The notes: generated from the sequence alone by a model not told the origin. 64,000 nucleotides of DNA from Cymodocea nodosa (GCA_036874045.1 JAZBRI010000008.1:13407001-13471000); one strand, 5' to 3'; numbered from the stretch's first letter, positions 44,270 to 57,378 are shown. Program-made: numbers and translations.

Positions 44270-46006
44270 GCTGTGATTTTGTGTGTTTAATGTTGTGTAT
44301 TCTGCATTTATTGTTAAAAAAAAAAATTATAGTTTTCATTTTTATTTTATTAAAAAAAAGAAAAAAAACAAACAAAATATCAATCTAGTTTGTTGGTATC
44401 TGTTTTGGGAAACCAACTGGCTTGCTTGTGAGCCACCAAAGGCATAAGAGCCTGGGTTCCACATAAGACACTAATTTATTAATATCTGTTAAATGTTATT
44501 TTGTTTTATATTCTGTGTTTATCTAGGAATCAAATGTTTTTCAGAATCAAAAATCAGAATATGCAGAAGGAGATACAAATGGAACAAGGTATGTAACCAA
44601 TTACTTATCCTGAATTTTAAAACTGTATTCATGCCTGCTACAATTACTGTACTTATTGTCAAACTCTTTACATTAAGGACAATGCAAAATGTAGGTATGG
44701 GGGGGAGGTAATTAAAGTAACAGCCATGTAAGTTTGTTAATTAAAGAAATTAAAATAGTACTGCAAAGTTTTGAGGAAATTGAAAATTTTATGAACTTAC
44801 TGTAACTATCCGATAATTGAGACTGTAAAATTTTTTATAAACTGCTTGAATGTTATATTTAAAAGGCTATATAAGATGCTATTGAATTTAATAGTTATGC
44901 AAATCTAGATATAGTATCTTATGTTTTTTCTGAATTTCATGAGTTTAACAGTTTCACAATTTTAAAATGAAATCAGAATGCTCATTGAAAAATCAGTAAA
45001 TTATTTGAAGTCCTAAAAGAGTTGAGATGTGAATTCTAGATTAAATGAAACACATGATTAAAGATACATCTAATTTGACTGATTGAACTTGTAGAATGAT
45101 TTATGTGTAGATCTTATTAAACTACAGAAAAAGTTTGAGCTTATTGTTATGAATTCATATTTTCAGTAACTGATAGAAGCAGGACTATATGAGATTGGCG
45201 TTTTACTGCATCTGTATTAATGAAATACATACATATATAGTATGTGATTAATGTTTTGTTTTGTGTTGGTAGTTTTGATTGAAAAAAAAATAAGAAAAAA
45301 AAATAAATTTGAGAGTTTATTGACTTGTTTGATCACGAGCCTTTTGTACTTGAGCAGATAGGTATGTAAGGATTGTTGACCTGAAGAAGGACTCCTGAAA
45401 TCTGGCAACCTAAGATCCTGATCAGATCTGGGATTGTTGATTGAAAGCTCGTTACATGGGTACATTAGAAAGCTCTTGTATGATTCAAGCTTGTCAAATT
45501 AACTTTTAAAGTACGAAAAAAAAGAAGAAAAAATAATAAATACATATACTGTTCTGAAAAGATACAAGTGTTTTGTGAAATACAGATATCTTATGAATCG
45601 AGTATATTTTCTGTTATCTAGAATTGCTGAAATATGAATCTGGAATTGACTTTTGAAGTTGTTTAATGGAGATACAATTCTTTATTCTACTTGTCTTAAT
45701 CATATTGAATTAGATTGTATTTTGATTCGTATGTTGTTGAAATTTCTTTTAGAAATCTTATTGGAAAATTCAGGATGTCAAATGATGAAAAGAAGAACAA
45801 ACGATAATATAATTAACACCTACATGATGATGATATACTTTGTATGTAATTTACATATATTCTAAGTATCTTTGCAGGTTGATTACAGAAACATACAGAA
45901 TATATTTTTATGCTAAACAGAAGAAAAACAAAAGGGGAAGAATTAATTCTAGCACTTTTAAAGACCAATTAATTAGATCTTAGTTTGCTAAGGGACTAGC
46001 AAAATT
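44270..46006 (+). other. C 3' noncoding region
   Basis: It contains a conserved stretch (44389-44470) with two small hairpins (GGCT-8-AGCC at 44419-44434 and GCC-6-GGC at 44432-44443), a GTATGTAACC phrase at 44590, an internal polypurine tract TAGGTATGGGGGGGAGG at 44692-44708, and about 1 kb (44830-45800) homologous to the spacer of Copia B. Open frames at 44493-44711 and 45653-45865 lack recognisable domains and are not kept in D or E. Confidence 0.7.
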
Positions 46007-46021
46007 TAGGTATGGGGGAAG
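46007..46021 (+). promoter_or_regulatory. Polypurine tract, C
   Basis: TAGGTATGGGGGAAG directly abuts the 3' LTR and would prime plus-strand synthesis. Its first ten bases (TAGGTATGGG) repeat at the internal tract 44692. Confidence 0.88.
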
Positions 46022-47948
46022 TGTTTAGAATGAAAAAGTGCATATTATTAACGGTTAAATGATGGTTAATTGCACAATATTTAGCTTATCATATATGAAT
46101 TAAGCCATTATGTTATAATTGCACTATTATATGCTTTAATTGAAGAATCTGCTTAATTTTGGGGAATTAATGTTAATTTAGTATATTTCTTAACTGTCGG
46201 TAAGTTGCAGGCTGTGAAATTCTTTAGTATCCAAATTTTCTGTTATTACGGAGAGTTATATTGCATGTACTGGACAGTTATGTTTTAAATGCAAAAAGAA
46301 TATTTAGGTAAACAATAACAACTCGTTGAGTTACAGGTTTAAAGGTATAAAAAGATCACATGAGAACTCGTTGAGTTAGTGAGTAAAAACCTTAAGTTAT
46401 ATATCTGAACTCGTTAAGTTAGATTTATGCACGTGTTGAATTTAAATGCTTTAGTATATCACATGAGATGCACATGTTTAACTCGTTAAGTTAGCATAAC
46501 TGTATGCGTTTAGTTACATGAATACACACTAAGGTAATGCGTTATGTTAGCGGCTTATTTCTTTATTGCATGTATTTTATAGTTAAATCTATTTTCTAAA
46601 ATGCCACTATAGCGGTTGCAGAAACAGGACAGTTGGAAGGAAATACCACGTTTACACGTATCACGTAGGAATTCAATCGCGCAAGGAAAAGAAATCATCA
46701 CTGTTGATATGAATGAAGGAAATCCAACCGATCATTCAAGCAGAAGCAGTTACTACTGAAGAAATATAAAAGAAAAAAAGAAGAAGGTGTGATCGATGGA
46801 CGGACAATGTGTGCAGAGGAGGATGAGCATCGCAATTCTCTGAAGTACCACACCAACCACCATAATCACCATCATCACCACCATAATCACCAACCATCGG
46901 AGGTCTGTAAGGATACTTGCCTGATGTCGGGTCGATTCCGAGCCAAACACAGTGCCTGACAACCATTGTGAGGAGTGATCGCGTCGTGGGAAGGAAAGCC
47001 ATTTTCACCAAGTGTCGACTCATATTTTAGGAGATCGTAAAGATTTTAGCCTTGGCTTTGGGTTGATGCCTGTATGCTGAAGAGGAGATTATCTTGCAAT
47101 TCTGGACTCGTGATTCTATAGGGAGAGGAGACAGGATTGTAAGTGATTTAATTTTCAATGGTGTAATCGTGTTGCAAATAGTGTCGGAAGTATTTACTGT
47201 CAAGTGAGATTACTTTACATTTCACCTTTCGCCCATTTCCATGTTCACATCAAAACAAAATACCAAAAACAATTTATCTTTGTTTGTATGTTGTATTTGA
47301 GTGTTATATTGTTTGTGTTGTATCGTGATTAATGTTATCTGTATTAGTTTTGTAATTGTTTTATGTTAGTTTTAATTTTATAGTTTACTGAAATTGGTTC
47401 GTACAAAAGACTTAAAGATTTTAATGGTTACTGTTTGAATCATCTGAATGTTAGTATTGCTCAATGATATATCCAATGTTAACTAGCATTAAAAAGCTTA
47501 ATTGATGTTATTTACAATCTGTGGAATCGCCCAATGGTTGGCTGAATTCCTTTGTAAATAGCAATATTATAAAGAAGAGACAGGCTCGTGGAGTTAACTT
47601 AAGTCTACGAGGATAGTCCATTGAGTTAGCCATAACTCAACGAACTTTGTCTGTTGAGTTAACTGTAATTCAAAGGAGTGCTTATTGAATATAAATTTGA
47701 ATTGTTAACAATCAAACAGTTCTTAAATTCGTCAGCAATTCCCTATGGGATCGACCTGTACTTGCACACTGATACAATAGACACTATGCACTTGCAGTTA
47801 AAGTACAAATTGGAATTAATATCTAAATTGTATTAAAGGTTGTTTGTTTACTTCTAAAAGAAAGAATAGGCATAAAGATAAATTAACTAAGTAAAAACAG
47901 AAGTAACAAATCCAAGTTTTTCTAGTGTAGTGTTGGGAAAACCAAACA
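46022..47948 (+). repeat. 3' LTR of C (1927 bp)
   Basis: It begins TGTTTAGAATG and ends AAACCAAACA. It aligns with 35503-37412 over the full length with scattered substitutions and small indels, such as extra bases near 46670 and a TCATCACCACCATAA expansion near 46865. The antisense open frame recurs at 46736-47023. Confidence 0.95.
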
Positions 47949-49543
47949 CCAACCATTGGGTGGTTCCATAGATTGTAAATAACATCAATTAAGCTATTTA
48001 ATGTTAGTTAATATGAGATTTATCATTAAGCACTACTAACATTCAGATATTTCAAATAGTAACCATTAAAATATTTAAGTATCTAGAATGATTCAATTTC
48101 AGTAAACTATAAAATTATTTTCTATTTTCTGAATCAAACAATCATAAAACATTCACAATACTGATAATGATAACATTAATCACAATACAAAACAAACAAT
48201 ACAACACTTTAATACTAAATGTAAACACAGATAAGTTATTGTTTTTGATATTTTTGTTTTGATATGTTCTTGAAGATGAGCGAAAGGTGAAATGTAAAAA
48301 TCTCTATCGACAGTAAATACTTCCGTCACTACATGCGATGTGATTACACCACTAAAAACATAATCACTTACAATCCTACCTCCTCTCCCTATAGAATCGT
48401 GAGTCCAGAATTGTAAGATGATCTCCCCTTCAGCATACTAACATCAACCCAAAACCAAGGCTAGAAGCTTTACAATCTCTTGAGATATGAGTCAGTGCTT
48501 GGTGAAAATGGCTTCCCTTCCCGTGATGCGATCACTCCTCACAATGGTTGTCAGGCATCGTGTTTGGCTCATAATCGACCCGACATTAGGAAAGTATCCT
48601 CACAAACATCCAATGGTTGGTGATTATGGTGGTGGTGTGGAGCTTCAGGGAACTTCCAACGCTACCTGTAGTTAGCACGGTCCTCCACCTCTACACACAC
48701 ACCCTTTCTTCATCTTTCTCCTCTTCTTTTATATTTCTTTCTATAGTAACTGCTTTTGCTTAGATGATCAGTTGGATTTCCTTCATTCATATCAACAATA
48801 GTGATTTCTTCTTCATTCCACAAGTAAATTCCTACGTGATACGTGTGGTCGTGGTTTTCCTTTGAATGTCTTATTTCTGTAACTACTACAATGGCATATT
48901 AGAAAATAAATGGTCCATGGAATTACAAATAACTCAACGGACTTACTTTATTGATTTAACTATAAAACACGTGCAATCAAGAAATAAGCTGCTAACATAA
49001 CATGTTATCTAAGTGTGTATTCATGTAACTCAACGTGTACAGTTATGCTAACTTAACGAGTTAAACATGTGCATCTCATGTGTTATACTAAAGCATTTAA
49101 ATTCAACACATGCATAATTCTAACTTAACGAGTTCAGATATTTCGGATAATTAAAAATCTAACTATCCGATGCTTAGATGCATTTCGGATAGTTAGCAGA
49201 TAACTTACCGAAAATCCACTTAAATCATGCATTAAGGTTTCAACATGTGTATTCCAGGAAATAATAAAATATTCATTTAAAACATAACTATCTAGTACAT
49301 TAAACATAACTCTCTGAAATAATAGAAAATTCGGATACTTAAGAATTTCACAGCCTATAATTCACCGACAGTTCAAAAATGTACTAAATTAATGTTAATT
49401 CCCTGAAATTATGCAGATTCCTTCATTAAAGCATATAATAGTGCAATTATAACATAATGGCATAATTCTTATATGATAAGCTAAATATTATGTAATTAAC
49501 CATCATTTAACCCTTAATATTATGCACTTTTTCATTCTAAACA
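47949..49543 (-). repeat. Gypsy LTR of E, 5' segment (split by element C)
   Basis: This continues 35124-35502 across the C insertion, resuming with the duplicated CCAAC. On the minus strand the LTR begins TGTTTAGAATG at 49543. Motif arrays and CACGTG-like boxes lie at 48960-49150. The conserved antisense frame is at 48487-48675 (plus strand because the LTR is reversed). Confidence 0.9.
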
Positions 49544-51316
49544 CTTCCCTCATACTTAAATTTTGCTAGTCCCTTAGCAAACTAAGATCTAACTAGTTGG
49601 TCTTTCTAAAGTTGCTAGAATTAATTCTTCATTTTGTTCTTCTTCAAAATACATAAATTAGATTACTATATAGATATTCTGTATTTTTCAGTAATCTATT
49701 TTAATTTTTTTTTCTCCTCTCCAACCTACTAATATATTTAGAACATATGTAAATTGCATACAAAATATATTAGCATCATATAGGTGTTAATTATATTATC
49801 ATTTTTCTTCTTTTCAACATCTGTTATCTTGAATTTTCCAATATTAATTCCAAAATAAATTTCAACTACTTACGAATCAAAACACAATCCAATTCAATAT
49901 GATTAAAATAAGTAGAATAAAGAATTATATCTTAGATAAACAACTTCAAAAGTCTATTCTAAATTCATACTTCAATAATCTTAGATAACAGAAAATATAC
50001 TCGATTCAAAAGATATCTATATTTCACAAAACACTTTTATCTTTTTAGAACAGTATATGCATATTTGTATTTTAAAAGTTAATTTGAAAAGCTTGAATCA
50101 TACAAGAGTTTTCTAGTGTACCCATGTATCGAGCTTTCAGTCAACAATCCCAGATCTAATCAAGATCTTAGGTTGCCAGATTTAAAGAGTCTTTTTTTCA
50201 AGTCAACAATCCTTACATACCTATCTACTCAAGTACAAAAGGCTCGTGATCAAACAAGTCAATAAACTTTCAACGTTTTTTCTCTTTTTTTTTTTTTTTT
50301 TATCAACACAGTACATATATACGTATTTCATTAATACAAATGTAATAAAACACAAATCTCATATAGTCCTGCTTCTATTATTTACTGAAAATATGAATAT
50401 ATATCAATAAGCTCATACTTTATCTGTAGTTTAATAAGATTTACACATAAATCATTCTACAAGTTTAATCAATCAAATTAAATGTATCCTTGATCATATG
50501 CATCTCATTTAATCCAAAAATCAACATTTCAGCTCTTTTAGGATTTCAGATAATTTACTGAGTTTCAGTTAAGCATTTTATTTTCTTTTTAAAATCGTGA
50601 AACTCTTAAATTCATAAAATTCAGCAAAAACAGAAGATACTATATCTAGATTTGTATGAATAGTAAAATTTTGTAGCATCTTATATAAGATTCTAAATAT
50701 AACATTCAAGCAGTACCATAAAAAGTTTCAATTTCCAAAGAACTTTTGCAGTACCATTCTAATTCCTCTAATTAACAAAATTACATGGCTGTTAATCTAA
50801 TTACTTCCCCCCATACCTACATTTTGCATTGTCCTCAATGTAAAAGATTTTACAGTAAATTCAGTAAATGTTAGCAGGCAGGAATATTGTTTCGTTGACT
50901 TAGCACCTAACTCAACAAACTTAATTCATTGAGTTAATGAATAACTCCATGAATTGAGTTGAAATGTAAATTTAGGATAAGTAATCAATTACATACCTTG
51001 ATCTTTTGTATCTCCTTCCATATCTTTCGATTTTATTTTTTTTCTAAAAAACTTTTCATTCACAAATAATAGCAGAATATATAACAAAATAACAAAACAT
51101 AACTTGTTAAATCAATGTCTTGTGTGGAACCTAGGCTCCTATGCCTTTGGTGGCTCACAAGCAAGCCAATTGGTTTCCCAAAATAGATACCAACAAATTG
51201 GATTGATATTTTGTTTTTCTTTTCTTTTTCTTATAAAATAAAACTAAAACTAAAATTTTTCTTTTTCAAAAAATAAATGCAAAATACACACAACATTAAA
51301 ATTACAAAATCACATT
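49544..51316 (-). other. E 3' noncoding region
   Basis: It begins at the LTR with a purine tract (minus-strand GAGGGAAG). The Copia-shared spacer block lies at about 49810-50700 (GTACAAAAGGCTCGTGATC near 50233). The internal tract is at 50800-50820 (plus-strand CTTCCCCCCATACCTAC). An inverted motif lies near 50900-50950, and the conserved hairpin-bearing stretch is at 51117-51194. A T-rich run lies near 50283-50302. No gene is visible. Confidence 0.72.
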
Positions 51317-52455
51317 TTAAGAACATGATTGAAAAGTAGTAACAAATGGAATAAATATGTCAGTCCATGCAAACTTTTTAGGCATAATTCTTCTTGCTAT
51401 TAATTCTATTTTAATGTAGTTCGTTTTCCTTTTTAGCTTGTAAACTTGTAGTATGTTATCAATACTAAATATGAGTATATTACCATTAATGAATTGAAAT
51501 GCAGAAAGGGATCCTCTTCTATTCCACAATAATGTAGCTATTTCTATTTCTACATCTATTTCAATATATTCCTCTTCCCACTTCCATTCATTTAGGTCTT
51601 TTATAATCCATATTTGAAATTTCATCAATTCATCCTACCATCTTATCAAACATAAAGTAGGATCACCATATTCATTATACCACATTCCTAATTGAATTTT
51701 ATCATATTCTACAGATGGTGATTCAGCTATATCACTAGGTATAGGTAATATTTCTATAAAATCATCATCATAACTGTCTATGCTTACTATGTATAAATCA
51801 GATCTAAATGCAACTGATATATCTGTGATTAGATATATATATCCATCAAGTATGACATGCATGCTATTAATTAATGCTTTCTGTCCTAGATATATCATAG
51901 TATTTTCAGTCCAAGATCTATTCCGAAAATTATACACACTTAAGCATAAATCTTCATCCTAATTTCCAATTGGTCTCCAGTAATATAATTTTTCAAGAAT
52001 GGTTGAATTTTTATCAAAAAAGATTAAAGCTAACCCACAATTTTCAGTTGGTACTTCAAATCTATTAGGCCTTCCTATATTCCATTCTTCTCTTGTGATA
52101 GGATTTCTAATCAAAATGTCGGGTAACAGAATTGCATACCTTGGTTTGGTTCTGTAAATAATTAATCATTCATCCATCCCCATAATATGATCTATTCCTT
52201 CTAATGTATTAGGTGGAATTCCAGCAGTTTCTTCCATATTCAGATATTCATAGCTGATTGAACTACAATTAAATGACTTCCATAAAAATCCATCTCTAAT
52301 CTTAGTCATTTTTGCAGCTTGTAGTCCATGAAAATATTTTTCTCTAACACAGTCTTTGATTTCCTTTGATACACAATGCAATCTGCATAGATCTTTAGCT
52401 GACAGGTTACTTAGTACTTCCCTCAATGCATCTAGTGTAATTTCATCAATTCCAT
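51317..52455 (-). pseudogene. F-box protein gene inside gypsy element, broken (E copy)
   Basis: The region equivalent to the C start is ATG 52455 (MELMK). A one-base deletion a few codons later shifts the frame: 1139 bases remain against 1140 in C. The rest stays in one frame (LDALREVLSNLSAKDLCRLH, RIPPNT-type linker, PITREEWNIGRP, SVYNFRNRSW, PTLCLIRW, KFQIWIIKDLNEWKW) and ends FQSCS at 51317. In-frame stops interrupt it near 52165, 51957 and 51632. It lies 223 bases downstream of the capsid-like gag on the minus strand. The linker 52456-52677 again carries a GTTGAGTTAAG-type inverted motif near 52540-52575. Confidence 0.85.
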
Positions 52456-52677
52456 TTGTTGTGATTCTGTATAACATAAACAAAAATTTAACAGAGACAA
52501 AATCAACATAGCTATTTGCTTAACCTCATGGAATTAGGTCATAACTCAATGGACTAAGTTTGTTGAGTTAAGTAATAACTCTACGATATTACTAACTATA
52601 ATTAAACTTACACTTTTTTTTTCTTTTTATATTTTTCTACTTACTATATTATACATAGTTACTTTAGTTATACTTCT

Positions 52678-54026
52678 TCATTCAGCTTCCCTCCCATAGG
52701 AGGTATCAATTTCATTAACAATTCTATTAACAAGGTTAGGTATTACTTGCATTGGCAATCCTCTAGTAGGTCTAACTTCCATTGATTCCTTTTGTCTAGG
52801 GGGTATATTTCTATTCATATTTTGATTTTGAATGGCAGCATTTCCAGATACAAGATCTAGATGATTATTTAATTGTTGGATTATCTTTTCTAACTTCTCT
52901 ATTCTAGATCCTTGTTCAATTAATACTTCATAACTTATTTTTTTATCATTTATATTTTCTCCTCCCTAGAAATTATTGTTTCTCTAAGATAGATTCAAGT
53001 GATTTCTCCAATTAGGGTTATAAGAATTTTCAAAATTATCTTTCTAATTTCTAGCATAAATAATATCTAAGTGATTAATGTTTGCATTCTTTTTTGCTAG
53101 TTTTTGATTTAATGATAACTCTTCTATTTTCTTTGTTAATTCAGTTAATTTAACTTCAAGCATAGTGCTTGAATCTATTTCATGCATTCCCCTTGGCAAT
53201 ATTCTTTTATCTGTAATAGCTTCAGCTAAGTTTTCCCACTGTGTAGTTCTTTTTGCAAAGTTTTCTAAGTATGCCCATGCTTCTTCACTACAAAATTTAA
53301 AAAATCCATTTTAGCAAGTAGATTCTAATAAAGATTTTGTTGAAGCATCTATGCCTTCATAAATTATACCTATTAATTGTGCTTTACTCATTGCATGATG
53401 TGGACATTGAGTTAGTAAATCTTTAAATCTTTCAAAATATTTCCAAAATGATTCTTCCTATTTTTGGCTACACATTAATATTTCCTTTTTCTTTTAATCG
53501 TTTGATGTGTTGGATAATATTTTTCTAGAAAAACATAGCAAAATTCAGTCCATGCAGAAATTGAATCAAGTGACAAAGTATATAACCATCTCTTAGCTAT
53601 GTCTTTTAAAGAAAAAAGGATATATCTAAGTTTAATAGCATCTATACTCATGTTCAGCATTTTCATCACTTGATAAACTTCGTTAAATTCTTTAAGGAAA
53701 TAATAGGCATCTTGTCTTTCTAATCCATGAAAGTGTGGCAATTAACTAATATAATTAGATTTCAATTCAAACCTATCTCCCTCAAAGTTTGGCAATCGAA
53801 TACATGAAGGTTCATCAACTAATTCAAGATACAGAATTTCCCCTAATGGTTTTTCTATTGGAGCAGCCATATCTTCATTCTCTTTTAAAGAAAGGTTAGC
53901 TACACCCTTAAGGATTTCGTTAAAGTCCAGTTCAGAAAATATTTTAGTATGCCTTTGTGTTGAATAATCCTGTGTAGGTGTTCTTACTAATCGTTTAGTA
54001 CTAAGAGAATGAATCCATGTGCTTAT
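52678..54026 (-). pseudogene. gag: Gypsy capsid-like gag ORF, broken (E copy)
   Basis: It is equivalent to 41598-42941 of C, but the start codon position reads ATA. The domain is readable as HFHGLERQDAYYFLKEFNEV, AIKLRYILFSLKDIAKRWLY and AWTEFCYVFLEKYYPTHQTI, then stops and a frameshift near 53475, then the asparagine-rich tail. The length matches C to within a few bases. Confidence 0.85.
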
Positions 54027-55017
54027 AAACTCTTAACATAAAGTAAAGTAGCAGAAGTTTAATTACATACCAGTTTGAAGCTTTGTTTTCAGTAAATAGT
54101 TGTTGACGGATGAAGTTGAATCAGCTACATCTCCTTCCAATTCCCCAACGAATTTTCATTCCTCTCCTTAAGTGCTGGTAACTTGTAAATAACATTCTAT
54201 TCTCTACTTATAATGCACGTCCATAAAGCAAATGAATCTCGTTGCAAGAACGTGTCTTGTAACGTGCAGTGTGGTTCCTATTTTTATGGATACATGTTCC
54301 ACTTCTAATTTTAAAATTTTAGTAACTACTAAACCCATGAAGTTTTGTTCATGGCTAAAAGAATAACTATTTAGCTTAATCCACGAACTAACCTCGTTGA
54401 GTTATAGTTAACTCAATGGACTAGCTTCGATTACTATTTGCTAACTCCACGGACTAACTTCATTGAGTTACAGTTAACTCAATGAAGTGACCTTATATTT
54501 TATTACTGACCTTGTGGAGTTAAGGTTAACTCAACGAACTTACTCCGTTGAGTTAACACTTGGCAAATTTTCTAACTCTTACTCCTTATATTAACTTCTA
54601 TTTTATTTTTTTTTTCCTGCATTTTGTCAACTTAAATAAAGTTAAATACATGTCATTACTACAGTGTTCTAATTTAAACTCATTTAAATATGAACATTAT
54701 ATGCATATTTAACTTACAATTCATTTCATGTTATGCAAAATTTACATTTTACTTTTCAACATGTAGATACTTTCAAGCATTAACCCATTATCTTGCATTT
54801 AATCCTATCATTCAGCAAATTTGTAAATCTTTTAAACAGTCTTGCACATTGTTCAAACAGCTATATAATATTCAAGATAGTTCTCTATTATATCATTCTC
54901 AAACACGAATGAAAAATACATCTGAAAAACATTCATTCATTTATATGAATAGTTTACATTACAATCAATTAGATATTTTTCATACAAATATAAGTACAAG
55001 TAGACGAACAATACAAT
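54027..55017 (-). other. E noncoding region between T32-like ORF and capsid-like gag
   Basis: This is the homologue of C 40647-41597. Inverted motifs lie at about 54390-54560 (for example CGTTGAGTTATAGTTAACTCAA near 54403, of which CGTTGAGTTA and TAACTCAA are the arms). A leader-like stretch lies at 54060-54340. The open frame 54690-55034 on the plus strand overlaps only noncoding parts and has no domain. Confidence 0.65.
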
Positions 55018-57265
55018 TTATTCTTTCTTCCTAAGTTCATCTACTTCCTTCTAGAGTTTCTCTAATTGTTGCTCTAATTGATTTATCCTCTCTACAGCTC
55101 CTATAATGCCTCTAGAAGGTTCAGCAATCTCAACAACAACATAATTTCTGTATTCTTTCACTGAAATGGTTTTTGATATTATCCTTTTGGATGCCCATTT
55201 CATGAAATTAATACTATCCACCATCAGTAGTGGAATTAGATCTCTATAAAATAGTTTCTTCTTTACTGCTCTTAATTTGGAGATAAAAACTGCAAACCAA
55301 TTAATCTAAATTCTATTCACAACTACATATGTGGCCCACTTGACAAATTGACTCAGTTCTATATCATGGCCTTGTCGTTGGTAGACATTCTTAATCAAAA
55401 TGTTAGCTATCATGTGTGCTTTACCATTTAAGTGCTTCAATCTATTTAATAATGGCACACCAGGATTGATAGCTAAACAATCCTTTATTATTTGTTTTGT
55501 CCACTCGATTGTAGTTGTGCTTTCTAGAATTTCTATTCCTTCATTCTTTAGTCCTAAAATGTTGTAGAGAAGCTCTGGTGTTATCTGTACATTAGCTTGC
55601 TCCATGTTGGAAATTAATCCACTTTCTCCTTCTCTTAAATTTGCATAGAAGTAGGGTACTAGATTCTCATATACTGCATGCCCTCTCTATTGAGAAATAA
55701 ATTGCAGTAGATCTTGGAACTCAAATAAATCTTTTATTTCTTACATCTCGTCTCAGTTTACTAGTCTACTGTAAATGATATCACAACCCCTAATCTCTTG
55801 ATATTTATTATATGCTTCTTGACTCCAAAAGTGCACTTCATTCAAAACTGTTACTTCAGCCGAATCAGGAATTTGAATTTGTTGCTTAGAGGGGTTTGTT
55901 CTTGAATTTCCTCTTCCATGTGCTGAACTTGAATTGGTTGGAAATGCTCTAGAGATTTCTACATTTTTGCTTTTTCTTCTGTCTATGGTGGTGAGCCGGT
56001 AGAACTCTCCACTCTATCTTGAATTCTTTCCAAAATTTGCTGAAGAGTTTCTTGCTCTTCAGTGGAATCTATCGAGCCATTTCTTTCTTGTATAATATGC
56101 TCTTGTTCAGCTTCTTGTTCAGTTTCTGTTCTTTCTTCTTCCTCTTGACTACCAATCTGCATTGTCACTATTCTTTCTGATTTTGTGGAAGATTGGGATG
56201 GAGTTATGGGTAAATCAGCTTCTGCCCTAATTTCTGTTTCTTTTGTTTGCACAGGCTGCAAATTAGGTTCAGCCTGTTTTTCTTCTTCTCTCTACTCTTG
56301 CTGCTACTGCTCTTGCTCATCCTTAGAATCAGATAGCAGGTTTACAAAAATTGGCTCTACAGGCCCTACTGATATTGCTGGCTTCGGTTTAATCTCTTCT
56401 TGATGTTCAGGCACTATCTTTTTTCCTTTCCTTCTTTTGATTAATTGTGCCTAGTCTTCCTCTTCCTCATCTAAGATTAAATCTACTAAAATAGGCTCTA
56501 CAAGCCTTCGAGCTGTAGGTACTAACTCTTCTTGTTTAACTTTTTCTATAATTGCTAGTCTCGAAGGACCAGCTTCAACTCCTCTTGTAGTAGGTATGGC
56601 AGTGGCTTCTTGATGCTGTTCAACTTTAATTTTGAATTAGGCCTTCAACTTTTCTGCAACCCTCTTTTTACAACGTGCATCAAACACTAGATGTGCTATA
56701 GCTACTACCAAATCTTCTAGTTCTCCTTGGTTTTTTCCAACTTGAACCAATTCTTGAAATTCTCTTAATTCTTCCTCAATAGAAGGCCCCACAAATGCTG
56801 CTCTTTCTAACGGCCTTGGTGGTGGAACTGAAGATTCGAGCTACTGTTCCTTAGGGACAGATCTTTCAGTAGTTGGTTCCTCTTATTCTTGAGTTGCCTA
56901 TTCTTCATTTCCTTTGTTGCTCCTAGATTGCCCACTTAGCCTGTCTACCTATGCGTCTTTTGATCTAGAGTCGGGACTTACGTTGGATCAATTCTAGGGC
57001 AACTTCATTATTTGGCTTGATTTTTCTCTCTGTTTAATGCAACTTCTGTAGCTACTTTGATTCTTGTTTCCATAATCTAAGGTATTTGTATGCCTAAATC
57101 CACTAACACTTTCCTCTAATAGAAAAGGTCAGATTCTACCTTTTGTAGCTCTTTTTCTCGTGTTGTATTTTTGATCTTCTGCCTTGTGTGCCATTCTTCC
57201 GATTCTTTAAGAAATTCTGACATGTCAACTGCTTTCTCCCAGAACTTGGGTGTCATCTTTCTCAT
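55018..57265 (-). pseudogene. T32-like ORF, broken but longest gypsy copy (E)
   Basis: It reads from ATG 57265 (MRKMTPKFWEKAVDMSEFLK, then REKELQKVES) through a long acidic, glutamine- and proline-rich middle with many stops. The C-terminal core follows: VQITPELLYNILGLKNEGIE, AHMIANILIKNVYQRQGHD, and a coiled-coil end (LEKLQKEVDELRKK region) at 55018. It shows the N-terminal half that C lost when its RT fused to the acidic segment. The ATG lies against a 113-bp LTR terminus, so the normal 5' LTR, PBS and pol have been removed in E. Confidence 0.72.
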
Positions 57266-57378
57266 CTTTCATTAAAGCATATAATAGTGCAATTATAACA
57301 TAATGGCTTAATTCTCATATAATAAGCTAAATATTATGCAATTAACCATTAATATTATGCACTTTTTCATTCTAAACA
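57266..57378 (-). repeat. 113-bp terminus of a gypsy LTR
   Basis: It matches the last part of 47949-49543 (TTCATTAAAGCATATAATAG, then TATGCACTTTTTCATTCTAAACA as two phrases) and ends CTAAACA at 57378. It is followed by AATAG, close to AATAA before 21199. Confidence 0.85.

Larger units (their letters stand above)
35503..47948 (+). mobile_element. Complete gypsy (Athila/Tat-like) element C carrying an F-box ORF
   Basis: This 12,446-bp unit has LTRs at 35503-37412 and 46022-47948, a target duplication CCAAC on both sides (35498-35502 and 47949-47953), a PBS of the TGGCGCCGTTGCC type and a polypurine tract. The internal order is nucleocapsid-like gag, protease, start of RT, T32-like ORF, capsid-like gag, F-box ORF, then 1.7 kb of noncoding DNA. 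RT is cut off after NPNLKEVV, and RNase H and integrase are absent, so it depends on another element. The two LTRs look very similar by eye, suggesting a recent insertion into the E LTR. Confidence 0.93.
21199..57378 (-). mobile_element. Composite gypsy complex D/E with nested elements
   Basis: This minus-strand complex contains, right to left: a 113-bp LTR terminus (57266-57378), a T32-like ORF, capsid-like gag, F-box ORF, spacer, an LTR (49543-35124, split by C), a second capsid-like gag and F-box ORF, a second spacer (split by A2), and the LTR at 23174-21199. The outer flanks AATAA (21194-21198) and AATAG (57379-57383) agree at four of five bases, compatible with an aged target duplication. 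Whether this is one element inserted in another or a recombined three-LTR array cannot be settled from the window. No PBS or protease survives in either unit. Confidence 0.65.
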
